Source of the DNA: Pogostemon cablin
Lineage: Eukaryota > Streptophyta > Magnoliopsida > Lamiales > Lamiaceae
Reading direction: 5' to 3'
Assembly (NCBI GenBank): GCA_023678885.1
Contig: CM042958.1
Location: 10,534,852 to 10,598,851 of the forward strand
Length of the DNA stretch: 64,000 bases
How positions within the stretch are numbered: position 1 is the stretch's first letter; each line of letters starts with the position of its first letter. This document shows positions 33,493 to 46,082 of this stretch, piece by piece. The translations under genes were made by a program, and so were the position numbers. Under the pieces are notes generated by a model. It was not told where the DNA came from. It did no database searches and was given only the letters and a program-made list of their open reading frames with translations.

Positions 33493-34020
33493 AATGAATT
33501 CTCCAATCAAAATTTGGCCAATCAGTAGTTCATATTCAGCGAATGTAAGGTGTTTGTAAAATGGGCTGAGAGAGAGACAAAACAGGGAGGGGGACAGAGA
33601 TTAAGCGGGGCATAGCAAATATATATGGGTGCGTTGTTGGTGGAAAAGAGGAAAGAAGGTGAGAATATGGAGGGGTATTGGTAACCACAAGGATAGGATT
33701 TAGTGGAGGAACTCCCAAATCTATATAGAAAACAAAATTGGAAGTAATATTCCAAGGGATTTTAATTCAATCCTCCTCCAGATATGCACATCGTACATGA
33801 AAATAACACAACACAAAGAAACAAGAGCATAGATAAGGTGGAGTACGTCGGACATTAGATCCTTTTAAAAAAAAAAAAACAAATTGGTAATGGTAATCAC
33901 TACTTTATAAACACGATTGTGGAACCCTTTTGCACTAAATTTTTATGATAATTATCCTCCATCTCGAGATGTATATAGTGTGCGTGTAATATTAAAAAAA
34001 AATGTCTTTTACGTTTAAAA

Positions 34021-34096
34021 TAAAGAAAGATAATAAATATTTTAATTAATTTAACAAATAAAGAAAGATAATAAATATTTTAATTAATTTAACAAA
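34021..34096. repeat. Two-copy 38-bp tandem repeat
   Basis: 'taaagaaagataataaata' with 'ttttaattaatttaacaaa' occurs twice back to back at 34021 and 34059 without visible differences. Confidence 0.9.
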
Positions 34097-34674
34097 AAAT
34101 GTATATAAAGTTATTGCAAGAAATGAGTATTATATTAGAATGTTTATAAAAATATGACTATTATTATAGTGTATATCTTTTACAACAGTTAAATATTCGG
34201 GAAGGAGTCGTATCACTCTATGTTATCATAATAAATTGGTATCTTTAATATATTTTTTTTTAGAGAAAATTAATTAAATTTTAACCTTTTTCAAAGTGGT
34301 ATACTGATAAATTATATTTCAATGCAATGCTCTCTTAACTTTTAAAAATATTTATTCGTTCGTGTCGAATGCATAAATATACATGGATTATAAATAAGTT
34401 TTGACACTCAATATTTACCAAGTTATTTAACTATCAATAAATATATTTTATTTATATAATAATTATATATATATATTAACACGTTTCATTTAAGAATTAT
34501 TTCAAGTAAAATAATTTTTTAATCAACTCAAGATTTTAAGATTTGAAAATATCAATTTGCAGAATGGGATTATAAAACTGTTTAAAATTATTTAATGAAA
34601 ACTATATAATTTAAAAAAAAAATTTAGGAATTGACATGAAAATGAGATTGAATATGTAAGTTATTTGATGGAGA

Positions 34675-34745
34675 GTTGGACGGTGGTGGACGGTGGTGGG
34701 CTAACGGCGGAGAGTCAGACTGGTGGTGGACGGTGGTCGGGGTCT
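34675..34745. repeat. GTGG-rich short repeat patch
   Basis: 'ggtggtggacggtggt' occurs in several degenerate copies with 'cggcggagagtcagact' between, GC-rich against an AT-rich background. It could be a fragment of captured coding DNA, but no frame is convincing. Confidence 0.5.
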
Positions 34746-36486
34746 CGGTGGTTAGGCTCTTCACACTTTGGCTAAATTAGTGCATCCATTTTTCACTCCA
34801 AACTCTTGTAGAAGTTAGTGCATCCATTTTATGTGTTTTCTCTTAAGTTTAGAATTAATTTTTCTTTAGTATAATTCAAACGGACTATTTTACTCATACT
34901 TACAAAATTAATTTAATATTACTTCTCATAATATAACCCATAATTTTTTTATTTTTTTATTTTTTTTTATATATAAATGCATAACTATTTCTTAAAGAAA
35001 TATTTTAACAAAATTGGGTCAAGTAGAACTTGCTCCCATTTTATTATTTTGCTTCTTCAAAATTCATTTATTACACTGAATTAAGTTTTAGTGTGTATAT
35101 ATAATACTGAATTTTATATATCACGATTAAGTTTAAGATTGATCTCCAATTTTAAGTTGTCCATTAATTTTTTAAGAGCTAACACTAATTTACATTATAT
35201 AAAAACGTGATATCATCTTATTTTATTTTATTTTAATTATTATTTTAAAATAAAAATATTATCACATTTATTAATTATTCACTTGAATGATTATCTTTTT
35301 CATCAATCAATCAATTATTACTTTTTTTATTAATTATTATTATATCACTTTTTATAGTCTTATGTAAGTCACTTCATTAAACAATCTCACACAAGTTGTT
35401 TCCATTTTTTCTAAAATACAAATGCATTTCTTAATTTTTATTGCAATATGATTTTTATTTTTAACTAAATTTCTAGGGCAAAGTCTCTTGTAAAACATTA
35501 CTTATATGAAACGATTTGTGAGACATATTAAAATATGTTTATTATTTAGATAAAGTATATTTAATAATTGTTAAAATATTTTAAAGTATGTTGGATTATG
35601 TATTAAAGTATAATTTTATTGTGTTATAATTTGATTTATTATTGACATAATTTAACTGCAAATAATCATATTTTATCTATACAATAAGCATACAACATAA
35701 TTTAGTGATGGATCGACTCATCTCACACCCAACTCACAAATATCTCGTCTCATAAAAGAGTGTCTCAGTTTATAGAATAGAACATACCAATAAACAAAAC
35801 ATGCCTAGTATAATTTGAACCCTAACAAAAATAGTGTAAATTAAACTAAATAGAAAAGATTATTCAAAAAAATAATAAATAAATAGATTATGGCGACTCA
35901 TCATGGCAATAGCTGTGTCCGAGTAAAGACAAACAATTCAACCTTCGAAGAAAATTGTTTAACTTCTTTACACATATGGCAACTTATATAAATCACATGG
36001 AAAATGATTTTTTTTAAAAATCTTTTTCAAACTAAATTCAAATTCTATTTAAAGGTATTAGACAAAGTCTTCTATGACATCGGTTTACGTCTCAATAAAA
36101 CGTGTTAAAGTTTAATTTTTATGTAAATTGTATATTTGTTGATAGTTAAAATATATTTTTTAAGTATAATAAATAACGCATTGAAGTATGATGTTAGGGT
36201 GCTATAATTTGATTTATTATAAATATAATTTAACCACTAACATTATACTTTACTTAAATAATAAACATATTTTAATATTGGATTGTCTCGTTTTACATAT
36301 ATGTCTTATAAATTAAAGAGTGCTCAAGATCTTTTTGTATTATCAATAATTTTATGTTTAGAAAAAAGATTATTATTTTTATTTTAGAATATCTCATGTA
36401 ATTTCATTTCACCAACTGTCTGTATTTCATGGAGATGAGGAGAAAAATGAAAGAAAGTATCAATAACATTTTTCAAAACGTTATAC

Positions 36487-36582
36487 TATACTCTCTCTGT
36501 TCCAACACAGTTTTCACTTTTCACACCTCCTTTGTAAATTACACATGAGGTGTGAAAACTCTGGTTGAACGAGGGAGTATAT
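36487..36582. mobile_element. Short Stowaway-like hairpin
   Basis: It reads TATACTCTCTCTGTTCCAAC at the left and GTTGAACGAGGGAGTATA at the right, with 'cttttcacacctc' mirrored as 'gaggtgtgaaaa'. About 95 bp, almost entirely palindromic, with TA at both ends. Confidence 0.7.
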
Positions 36583-37421
36583 ATATAAGAAAATTATAAT
36601 TTTATTAGTAGAAACTTATATATATTTTATCTGTACAAAATACATATTATACATTCCTATTTCCTCTATGGAAATGAAACCACAGAATATGTTGATTTCC
36701 TACCCATAGTGATTACCATTAAAATCTCTATGCTACCTTAATTAATTGCCTACCGACTTAGGAAGAATATTCATAGCTTTGTATTTTTCAATACTATTAC
36801 TAAGAATTTTTATGAGTCTAATATTATTATTTTTAATTCTACCTATATTTATAGCATCATATTAAACTTGCTAAAATTTTGCACCTTCCCTTCTAGTTGG
36901 CATTAATTTTGTTTAATAAAATTGGCTATAGCCTATAATAATAGTTATGTGACAAATGATGAGTTGTCAAGTTTAATCACGTGTATTATTATTATTAATA
37001 TTATTATTATTATTAATCATTTGTTAGGATATAGTATTTTATTAAAAAAATGTATCTTATGATACACGAAGTGAAATATTATAATATATAACAAAGGATT
37101 CTAACCAGTATTTTGTATAGTATGGATGGTGTCAGTATGTGAGAAAATTGATATATCTTTTGCTTTTAGAGATTTTCTCTTAGAATTATAAATTATTAAT
37201 TTTTTCCCTTTATTATACGTCACTCATACATTAGTGATGTGCCACTAAAGTGATAAATTTTTCAAAATTTCTTGTGAATCCGAGTCCGTACCACATATAT
37301 ACAGTTTATTCATTGAATTTTGATTGAATTAACGTTAAAAATTTTAAATAGAAAACTTAATAAACTCTAATTAGAAAATGCAATATACCTTACAAAATAA
37401 AAAATAAAAAATAAAAACTTA

Positions 37422-37537
37422 TAAGAGAATTAACTAAACATCTGAACATAAATCGTTAATGGAGGATGATATTCATTCCTAAGAGAATTAACCAAACATC
37501 TGAACATAAATGATTATGGAGAACGGGATTCATTCGG
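37422..37537. repeat. Two-copy 58-bp tandem repeat
   Basis: 'taagagaattaac(t/c)aaaca' followed by 'tctgaacataaat' occurs at 37422 and 37480, with several differences near the end of each copy ('gatattcattc' versus 'gggattcattc'). Confidence 0.8.
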
Positions 37538-38599
37538 TATATAATCATATTAAAATTTCTAATATTAGCAGTGTCTATTGACCGGCTGGTGATATTGGTT
37601 TTGTCAACTTTAATACAACAAAAATTAAAACTTCTTGTTTTTTCCACTAAAATATTTCATGATTTTTATTTTATTAGAGAATGATTCATATTATTATTAT
37701 GTTTCTTAAAAAAAATCGTGATTTTTTTTAGCGTGATTTCACATTAATCGACTATGTAAGATAAATGAGTTTTTTTTTTTTAATTCAATAAGAAAAAAAT
37801 GTATAAAATTGTAACTGTGGATTAATAATTAGGTGTAAAGATAGTTAGATATGTTACATTTTGAGTTTCTTGTGAAACTTTAGTCATGTGGGATATATTA
37901 AAGTATGAGACGTATTAAAGTACGCATGCTATATTGATAAAATATGTTTAATGGTTGTGGTATATTGGTATGTTTTTTAAAATATATGCTGAATTATGCA
38001 TTAAAATATGATGTTAACATGTTATAATATAATTCATTATTGACATATTTTAACTACAAATAAACATATTTTACCTATATAATAAACATACTTTAGTAAT
38101 GAGTGGACTCATCTCATAAGAAAATATCTCTAAAACTTATTGAAAAAAAAAATTCTAATATAAATTAATATTCTAATATAAAATTCCTTAAGCAAGTCAA
38201 AAAAATAAAATTTCTCAAATTAAATCTTCCGTATCTATCTATTAAATTTTTGGAATTTTATCAATACAGAGCCTAAAAAATGGGTAATCTATCAATTGAT
38301 AGAAAAAATAATCCAGACCCCTAATTGATAGTTTATCTATAATTCGGGCATTGAATTGATAAAAACCCTAAATTTTTTGGTACTAAGAGAGCAATAGATA
38401 TTCCTAATGAGTAAATTACAAATAATTGTTGCCAACCCATCGACGACAAGAAAAGGCAATTCAATATTCAATGAATGGAATAAAACATTTATGTTCTTCC
38501 CGAAATACCCTTCTATCTAGGCTTCCAGTTCCGGTTTTTGACCGACTTCTAAGAAGGTTAGTTTTGTAAACTCAAATACAAGAATAAAAAATACACCAA

Positions 38600-39085
38600 T
38601 TAAAACCGCTGCTTTGGAGAGGTCAACGGGAACAAAGTCAACAGAACAGGCGGCTCCGCCTTCGCCGTGGAAGAATGCAAGTAAAATCCCTTCTCCGCGA
38701 TGGCCCTCTCCTCCTCCGACAGCGGCGACTCGGTCCGCACACTCTCTCTGGTCACCGAGTCACACCCGAGTGGCATAATGGGGCTCCTCACAGGCAACGG
38801 GTCCGACCGAGTCGTCGTACCCGGTGAATCCCCAGCTGATGCCACGTGGAGCTTGATTATCTCGAGATTCCGAACGGGATGCTTCCTCCGTTCTTGAAGC
38901 TTAAACGGAAACCGCCGCGAAGAAGCGGGCTTGGGGCGGGGTTTGTTGACTGAGCCGCTTGTTCCGGTGAGCTTCTGGACGAGGTCTTTGAAAGAGGCGG
39001 CGTCAGCTTGTATGATAGCCGCCGGAGTTGGGGGAGCAACCGCCGCTTGGTTGTCCATCAATTTGATTAATCCGGCGGCTTGCAT
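38600..39085 (-). CDS. VQ motif-containing protein
   Basis: A single-exon gene of 161 aa from the ATG at 39085. The VQ motif FKDLVQKLTG lies at 32-41 (F-x3-VQ-x2-TG). A basic stretch PRPKPASSRRFPFKLQERRK follows, then a Ser/Pro-rich middle and the C-terminal LTLFPLTSPKQ block, the arrangement of the Arabidopsis VQ4/VQ11/VQ31-type subgroup. These small nuclear proteins bind WRKY transcription factors and many are MAP-kinase substrates; the SP and TP sites here (RSPIMP, ESPLSE, LTSP) fit that. VQ genes usually lack introns, as here. No interruption is seen. Confidence 0.88.
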   Translation of the reverse strand: MQAAGLIKLMDNQAAVAPPTPAAIIQADAASFKDLVQKLTGTSGSVNKPRPKPASSRRFPFKLQERRKHPVRNLEIIKLHVASAGDSPGTTTRSDPLPVRSPIMPLGCDSVTRESVRTESPLSEEERAIAEKGFYLHSSTAKAEPPVLLTLFPLTSPKQRF

Positions 39086-40323
39086 GACTGATTGTGTACG
39101 TATAGATTGTATTTATATATATTTATATCAACTCACAGGGACATGAGTAGCGTGTGTGGTAAATTTGATGTTAGATTGAAATCATGGAAATTGAACGAAC
39201 AAGAGTTTGAAAAGTATTTATACATATATAGTAGATAATAATTAATAGAAATTATTTGGAATAAAATACGACCTTTTCTAATTAATGCGTTATCTTACAT
39301 GGTCTCGACGTGTAAGAATTTCGCGTGAAGAATTTGTCCTCACCTTATTTTAGAAATTGGAACACTGCTTTGTGGAAATTTGATTTTGTGTACCATCTTT
39401 CAGTTATTTTATTTTATTTTTTATGCATAATAAGTAATGTAATAAAAAAATTTAACTCATATTTAGAAAGATATTGTTATTATGGCAAGAAATAAGAATA
39501 TGTTGCTTCGTTCCCTTCTAGATTCCCTCTTAATTAACTTAATTGAAAGGTGAATGACTCCTAGTTGAGTTGACTACAAATGTACTCCATTTTCCACCAA
39601 TTTGAATTTGTTTTAATATGCTTCGACTAATAAATTCACTTTTCATTTTATTACTCACACATTCAAATATAGATATATTGTGAAGCAAGCCTTATAAGTG
39701 CTACAAAGTGAGAGTGCACAATTTTTAGGAAAACCAATATAGATGTTAGGGATAGCCAATAAGTTTTGGTTTCTTATAAATTGGTTGGGTACGTAGATAA
39801 AACCATGTATTGAAATCCATAATATTTTATTTTTTTCTAATTATTTAGATGAATTTATTTTAAAGCAAGAATGTTAAGTGGGACAAAAAGGCATTAATTG
39901 TTAGTACTTGTTGGAACTAAAATAAGATGCATTCGTCAATGGAGAAAAAACACATTAAAAGTGAATTACATCAGAGCTCAATAAAAGACCAATTTCTTGC
40001 AAACGACGGTTTATAAAACGTTAATATATTTGACTGTTATAAAGTATGACTCTTATAAAAGCAAACATGAGAACTCTATATATTCAGCTCTGTTGCAACT
40101 TTACCTAATTAAAGCAACAAGAAACTAACAAGAAGATCCACATGAAGCACTAGCCTAAGAAATCGATTTTAGTTTCTTCTAAAATTCATCGGTCTACAGA
40201 AGAGATTACCAAACCAATAGGTACGACATGTGATAATATCCGATTAATTTGTGCAGAAACTTACATCATGAGAGACGCTTATAAGTCGTTTGGATAATGC
40301 TATTCCCTGAGGAATGGTAACCA
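39086..40323. other. Intergenic, VQ promoter to SKA2 3' end
   Basis: About 1.2 kb of AT-rich sequence upstream of the VQ gene and downstream of SKA2. A 'tatatatatttatat' run at about 39115-39126 could be the VQ TATA region. No gene or clear repeat seen. Confidence 0.55.
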
Positions 40324-42461
40324 TCAGTTGCTTCGGACAATTGCTGAGAACAACATTTGGTTGATATCATTAGAGTCTGGCTCCTCCTCATCCTCTGTAC
40401 AGTGACAATTTAAAGAAAATGAGTATGATTGATTACCTATTAAATATCTCCAAAATATGACAAGATTTGCATTTATGATATAAATAAATAGTTTAAACTT
40501 CAAATAAGTTTAGCTGCTTTGAATTTTACAAGACCCCATAATGATTGCTAATTCACTCTTAGACTTCTCAGTTTATTAATCACTAGCCGCCAATGGGTGC
40601 CATTAGTGTAGGATTAATATAAACAAAAACAAAGGGACTCAAAGTGCTTCTTGCCAAACTACTTACCAATTTTGAAAACTATTTTGTAACAAAGAGTTCA
40701 TGATGATGATTTGATTGTATAATTAACATCTGCTGCAAATTATTAAGCTAATAGAGGAACTGTACATCCATCAACTTGCTGTAATCATAATCTTTACAAC
40801 TTATCCATAGCAAGGTGATCTTGTTTATTGATGACATACAATAAAGACAAACGAAAACAAACTTTAGCACATAACTAAAAAATTCTCATTTGTTGTCTGT
40901 TCTTAACCAGGTGGGCTTGGCCACTGGGCTAACATTATACAAACTACTAACTATACAAACAACTAACATTTACCGATCAAAAAAAAATTTTGTTGTCTGT
41001 TCTCACAATTTTGTGTCCATCATATAATCTCCCAATAGTAGCAATCCATTGTTAACATTATATAGTAATACATGTAATCCGCATTTACAAAAAAAATACC
41101 TTTTCTAGAATTGACATGAATTGCCCACTCATCTATAACCTGCACATCATTAAACAAACAAATTACAGAAAAGATGAATCAGATAAGCCATTGCAGAAAA
41201 ATCACCAAAGTTAATATTTATGGCTAGGCAGACAAGAATTTTTGCAGCAAAATACTTCATGCTGCAAACATAAACATTCCAAGCTACTTTGATTTTGGTT
41301 GCTTGCTGACAAACTGCGAATATTCTTGAAACACGGTTTGGAAAATGCAACCATTTGAACCTCAGAAAATATAGTCTATAACGAGTTCACACGCACAAAA
41401 TGATGCAATCTATCCCAACAAAAGCTCTTCCTAATATCTAAAAGAAACAGTGGATAAACTAATGCTCCCTTAATAGATATATAATGAATTGAAGGGTAGT
41501 TATATTGGGTGATGGTTAAGAGATATAGTTACCTGATTGAAGCTCACATATGCTGGATCATCATCACTTGTAATAGGAAGACCAGTTGATGCTTGCAAAC
41601 TTTGAAGCTGTGTCCTGTTTGCAACTAAAAGTCTCCTAGTTTTATCTATCAGATCCTGCAGGGAACATTTTTAAGAAAAATTCCAGTTTCCAGCCATATG
41701 AAAATATTGAACTCTAGTCAACATCAATCATCACATTAACTCATATGAAGAAGCTTTACTACATGAGTCAAATATTGTTATAAAACCGTAAAACAAGAGA
41801 CTGAAATTCAGTAAACTACAAAATCCAGTTCCCACTCCAATCAACCTCTAAAACCTATGAGCATCCCGTGTGAAAAGAAGTATGCTAGTCCTTAAAATAA
41901 CTTAATAAATTAGTTTCACCAACATTGAAGTAGATTAAGTGAAGTAACTCAACATATTGAAGATTCATACTCGAAATTAAAACATCTTGTAGCCTGATTA
42001 TTGTAATTTGGCGAATATATACATAAAGAAAGATCAAATGGTACAAGCTCAGAGCATAAAAAGACAAGAATTCCACACATTGCATTGACATTCTTGAAAT
42101 AGAAAACAATTCAGATACATACAGAGTTTTCACATGCCATCACCTGTTTTGCAGCAAGTAGCTGGCGACACTGGTCCTTCAACGACGACATTTCATCTTC
42201 TATCTTTTTCAACCTTTCCACCAGCTTCATAGGATTCGCCTATTACAGACAAAACAGCGTAAGGTTAAATTAGAAGCACAATATCAATAATAAAATTTGA
42301 AGGGTAGTGAAGAACGGAAAAGAGAAGTTGGGTGATAATACGTAATCAGGATAGACTTGGAGAAATTCCTGCTGAAGCTGCTTGTGAACGGTAGAAAGGT
42401 CTCCTTGGGCTTTATGAAACAAACGCAGAAGTTCATCCACTGCTGGATTATGATGCTCCAT
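40324..42461 (-). CDS. SKA2: SKA2-like spindle and kinetochore-associated protein
   Basis: Five minus-strand exons keep phase: 42461-42342, 42239-42144, 41655-41533, 41139-41100, 40394-40324 (149 aa). The N terminus (VDELLRLFHKAQGDLSTVHK, then EFLQVYPD and NPMKLVERLKKI) follows the SKA2 pattern of a heptad-rich helix, an x-x-YPD turn and NPxxL. LKDQCRQLLAAKQDLIDKTR continues as coiled coil, and the tail is acidic (EDEEEPDSND). SKA2 forms the core of the Ska complex with SKA1 and SKA3, which links kinetochores to microtubules. It is divergent from the Brf1-like gene across 442 bp. It appears intact; the name rests on pattern recognition across a fast-evolving family. Confidence 0.75.
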
Positions 42462-42903
42462 TCTCTGTCTCCTTCTCTGCGCATTTAAATTTTGAATTGG
42501 GATTGGGGTTTTTGATTTACGCTTTCAGGATTCATACGACGTCGTTGCCCTCCACTCTTTTAAGCTAATTGACAATACTACCCCTCTAAGAGAGGAGTTT
42601 TAATAGTATTTTATAGTAAAAATAATTTAAGAGTTCGTCTGCGGTGTACCTGTGCCATGGGTGCATCTGGACGATTTCGATCGTTAGATTAAACTTTACT
42701 TTAATCTCTACCATTAACTAATTTAAATAATTAAAAATTAAAATAAAAAAACCACTCACTACCTATACGTTTAGCATTTAAATTCTAAGCATAATTTAAA
42801 GATATTTTTCATAAAGGGGAGTTTGGTAATCACCGCACAACCCAGACCTATACATAGGCCCTAAGGGGGTTCGCGTTTGAGTCGAGCATCACAGACGGCG
42901 ACA
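42462..42903. promoter_or_regulatory. Putative bidirectional promoter, SKA2 / Brf1-like
   Basis: Only 442 bp separate two divergent start codons, so the genes must share or abut promoters. No clear TATA box is seen on either side. The middle (42633-42850) resembles the GTGCACC-type MITE family, so part of this promoter may be transposon-derived. Confidence 0.5.
42633..42850. repeat. GTGCACC-type MITE remnant in the shared promoter
   Basis: 'gcggtgtacctgtgcc' and 'gggtgcatctggacgatttc', then 'gatcgttagattaa' and 'ccactcactacctat', parallel the reverse complement of 9902-10085 and the sequence at 58186-58370. The right boundary is unclear. Confidence 0.4.
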
Positions 42904-45900
42904 ATGGCGGTAACGAAAAATTCCGATAGTAATTTGAAGAAAACGGTGTGCCTCATCTCTGATTTTTATCTAATTTAAAGTTCGATATAATATTTGAAAG
43001 TTGTGAAAAGGTTTCTTATTTCTGTAATGCTGCTCTTTTTTTGGTGGATTTAATGGTTTTTTGATAACGAATCAAAATGCATGTCATGAACTACAATTGA
43101 AAACGATGTCGTTTGGGTATTCGACGTGATTCACATTTTTTTCTCTTCCCACTATTTACTTCTTCTTTGGACCCTATGGCAATTCTATACGATTATGGAT
43201 CCTTTAATGCTGGTCTGTGTAAATTTCTCTGATTAAATAATTTGATTGCTTTGATGATAGCGGTTTTTTTGTGAAGTGAGACATTTGGTTTCTTAACAGA
43301 CAATCTTGATTATGCTTTCTAAATCCATTGTGAGAATCTTGATCTGTGATTCATTGCAACTTGATGTTTATGACTTAATAATATGAATTTTATTTTAATA
43401 CGAATTTCCCCAATTATGATTCAGTCGATCAAAATTTAGAACTTGTTTTCATGATTTGCAAACTGGACTTTCTGAGTTTTAATCAATATTATTATTGTAC
43501 TTCATGAATACAAATTGACAGTTAAAATGCATATTCTCTACTGGTAGGTAAATTGATTACGCATTTACATACTCTTCGTGGTGAATTTGAAATGATAACA
43601 AGGCAAGCTTGTCTTTTCCAAGTTCTTGCGAAGGAATTTCATATACCTGCATATCTTACAATCTTTGGTTTTTAGGTAGTGAAAGGTTCTGAACCTTACT
43701 GCAGAGAAACTACAGATGCTGGTCCATGTAAACTAGTCCAGCTGAGAAAATCTAATGGTAATTCTAGTATCTCTTTATCATAAATTAATTTTTTAGGAAA
43801 AGATGCGATATCTTGCAGAATTTTACTGTCTCACACTATACATTTATATCTTTCAGATAGTTCAACTGGAGCCACATATGTCCAGAAGGATGCTCGTGGA
43901 AAGTGTAAAAGTTACAAGGCTCAACGAAACCAAAATAAAGACAATAAATCGGGAAGCTTTTCTGATATTGATGATGACGAGGTACATTATATTATTACAA
44001 ATGCATTGGTTTAGTTGATCTTAAAATTTATAATGAAAGATCACATTTTATCTATATTTTCCTCTACGAAAATTTTCATATTGGTTCTGAAGTTGGTTCT
44101 CATGTTGTCCTATATTTGTGTGTATCATTTTTTCTCATTTTTGTATTGCCCATTTTGTAACCAGAGATTCCATTTATGTATATGTGGTATAACCTAATAA
44201 AATTCCAAGGGACATATTATTTTTTAGTGTTGCCTAGAAGCATTGCAGAGTTATGGAATAAAAAGATAGTGATGGATTTGAAGTTTACTGGGAATTCTAG
44301 TTGTCTAGAAGTTATCTACAGTAGCTTAGCAAAACTATGCTGCTTATGTGTTTTTTATAAAAGAGATGAAGTGATGGAAAATTTATCATCCAATGTAAAC
44401 TTTATTTGGGAAAGAATATATTCCTTTAAATTTATAATCAGAAGATCTGTTCCATTAGCGGGAAACATTTAAATTTTTGCATCTCCATTTATCGTGAATC
44501 TTTGTGCCACTAATTTATTTATCTATGGCTTTAATAGTACAATTGTTAACCTATATGCTGCCATACTGTCAATAAAATCCCATCATTCCACATATTTTTT
44601 ACTGCATGCCCTAGCTTATGCTTGTAATTTTATAGTTGTTTGGTTTTTCTATTATATTGATATATGTCAAAGTGTCAGTGTATGATTGAAGATTTTCTTT
44701 TCTTTTCAGGTTTCTAGATACCTTAACACAAAGGAGGAGATCATTTTGAAAAGGATATTTTGGGAAGCAATGAATGGGAATTGTACTACGGTGCTAGTTT
44801 ATTTCCTTTTTCTTCTACTCTATTCTATTTTCTTGTTGTTTCATAAACTGTTACAAATTTCTTATGTCTTTCTTAACTTTGTGTCTGTGGGTTGACTTGT
44901 AATACAAGACTCCTGATTTTTAAGTTTAAGTTGGAAATTGGGACACAGAGCTTTAATCTGTAGACTGTATCTCTGTTTCTATTCGGAAGTAACCCTTCTC
45001 CATTTTGCTCCATCTTACACCACTAGTAATTCTGTGGTATGTAAGCTGGGTCAGATAACTTTGTGAAATGGGAAATTATCTACCGAACCATTTTTAGGAA
45101 ATAGCTCCAAGATTTTGAACTAAACTTGCCATCTTTTGACAATGACAAGCTTAAGAAAATTTGCAGACTCTTTCTTATTTTTTAGTCATTATTCATTTTA
45201 AAAAAACTGTCATTTCTATGATTGTCTAAGGTGACTGGTTCATAAACTACCTTTTTGATGGAAGTTGTATTTTTCCAATACTGCAACATTTATCTTAATG
45301 TTAAAATTATCTTTAGTTTAATAGGGTTTTTTTTCTGACTGCTTTTTGGTGATGATTTTCAGGCCAAGAAACAGAAACGAATGACTAAACCAAAGAAAAG
45401 CATCTCTGTTATGAAAGATGCTAAAAACAGGGATGAATTGGAGGTTAAGGTAAGAAATTATCTCAGTGAGAGTTTCCGGTTCAGAAATTCTCTGTTTCAT
45501 TTTTCTACCTTAATTCTATTCGAAATTCCATTTTACTTTCCAAGAATATCAATATCTAAGCTTTCATGGTATTTCCTGGTGGACATACTGCTACATTTAT
45601 ATTTTTTGACACTGTCAATTTTTCTTTTATACCGTCTCCACGATCTTAGATTTATTATGCATATAAATTCTGTCCTTTTACAGGGGCGAAGCTCGAGGAT
45701 CAACTATGATGCCTTAAAATTCCTGAACGATGAGTTGGTAAGTGTTTTCACTTTGGGTTGGATGTCAGTTCATTGTTATAGTTCTTTTCAATACTCTTAT
45801 AAAGCTATTTAATTTTGAAAAACACTGCGAGTCTGCAAATCACATTGTAACCTCATATTGTATTTGAAGGAGCAAAATTCTGAAAAGGCCGAGATAAGCA

Positions 45901-46082
45901 AGGCAGATTCTTGTGTGAACTCCCCGAACGGGAACATCAGCCGTGACTCTAAGAAGAACAGTTACAAGGATGATCAACATGATATGAGTTGTGGCGAAGA
46001 TAATCAAACATTTGATGAAGGTGACATGTATAATGAATATGAGGATCAACATTTGAGTGATGAGAATTTTGATTTTTGGTGA
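42904..46082 (+). CDS. Stand-alone Brf1 C-terminal TBP-binding domain protein
   Basis: Seven exons keep phase: 42904-42945, 43676-43757, 43857-43981, 44710-44790, 45363-45449, 45684-45737, 45870-46082 (227 aa). SFSDIDDDEVSRYLNTKEEI, then LKRIFWEAMN, and later SSRINYDALKFLNDEL correspond in order to the conserved C-terminal Brf1 region (PF07741 type) that binds TBP in the RNA polymerase III factor TFIIIB. The zinc ribbon and cyclin folds that normally precede it are absent, and the upstream neighbour is SKA2 on the other strand. The tail is acidic (SCGEDNQTFDEGDMYNEYED). Intron structure argues against a retrocopy. It may be a partial duplicate of BRF1 or a dedicated short regulator. The first donor (ACG/GTGTGC) is weak, so exon 1 is the least certain part. 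Confidence 0.72.

Larger units (their letters stand above)
35474..38125. repeat. Three direct copies of an unknown 270-bp repeat
   Basis: Copies lie at about 35474-35765, 36060-36325 and 37860-38125. Each has, in order, a 'gtctcttgtaa/tttcttgtgaa'-type start, 'ttaaaatatgttta', 'attaaagtat', 'gttataatttgatttattatt', 'cataatttaactgcaaataa', 'tataataaacata' and a 'tcgactcatctca'-type end. They are clearly related but diverged and have no coding capacity. The family is unrecognised; it is probably a MITE. Confidence 0.6.
33493..38599. other. Gene-poor AT-rich interval with dispersed repeats
   Basis: The MGD1 promoter side and about 5 kb with no coding potential seen. It holds two-copy tandem repeats (34021-34096 and 37422-37537), a GTGG-rich patch (34675-34745), a short Stowaway-like hairpin (36487-36582) and three direct copies of an approximately 270-bp repeat (35474, 36060, 37860). 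Confidence 0.7.

Noticed and set aside
43803..44895. A run of plus-strand frames between Brf1-like exons
   Set aside because: Most of each frame is intronic; the real exons (43857-43981, 44710-44790) are set by splice sites and phase with the family motifs.
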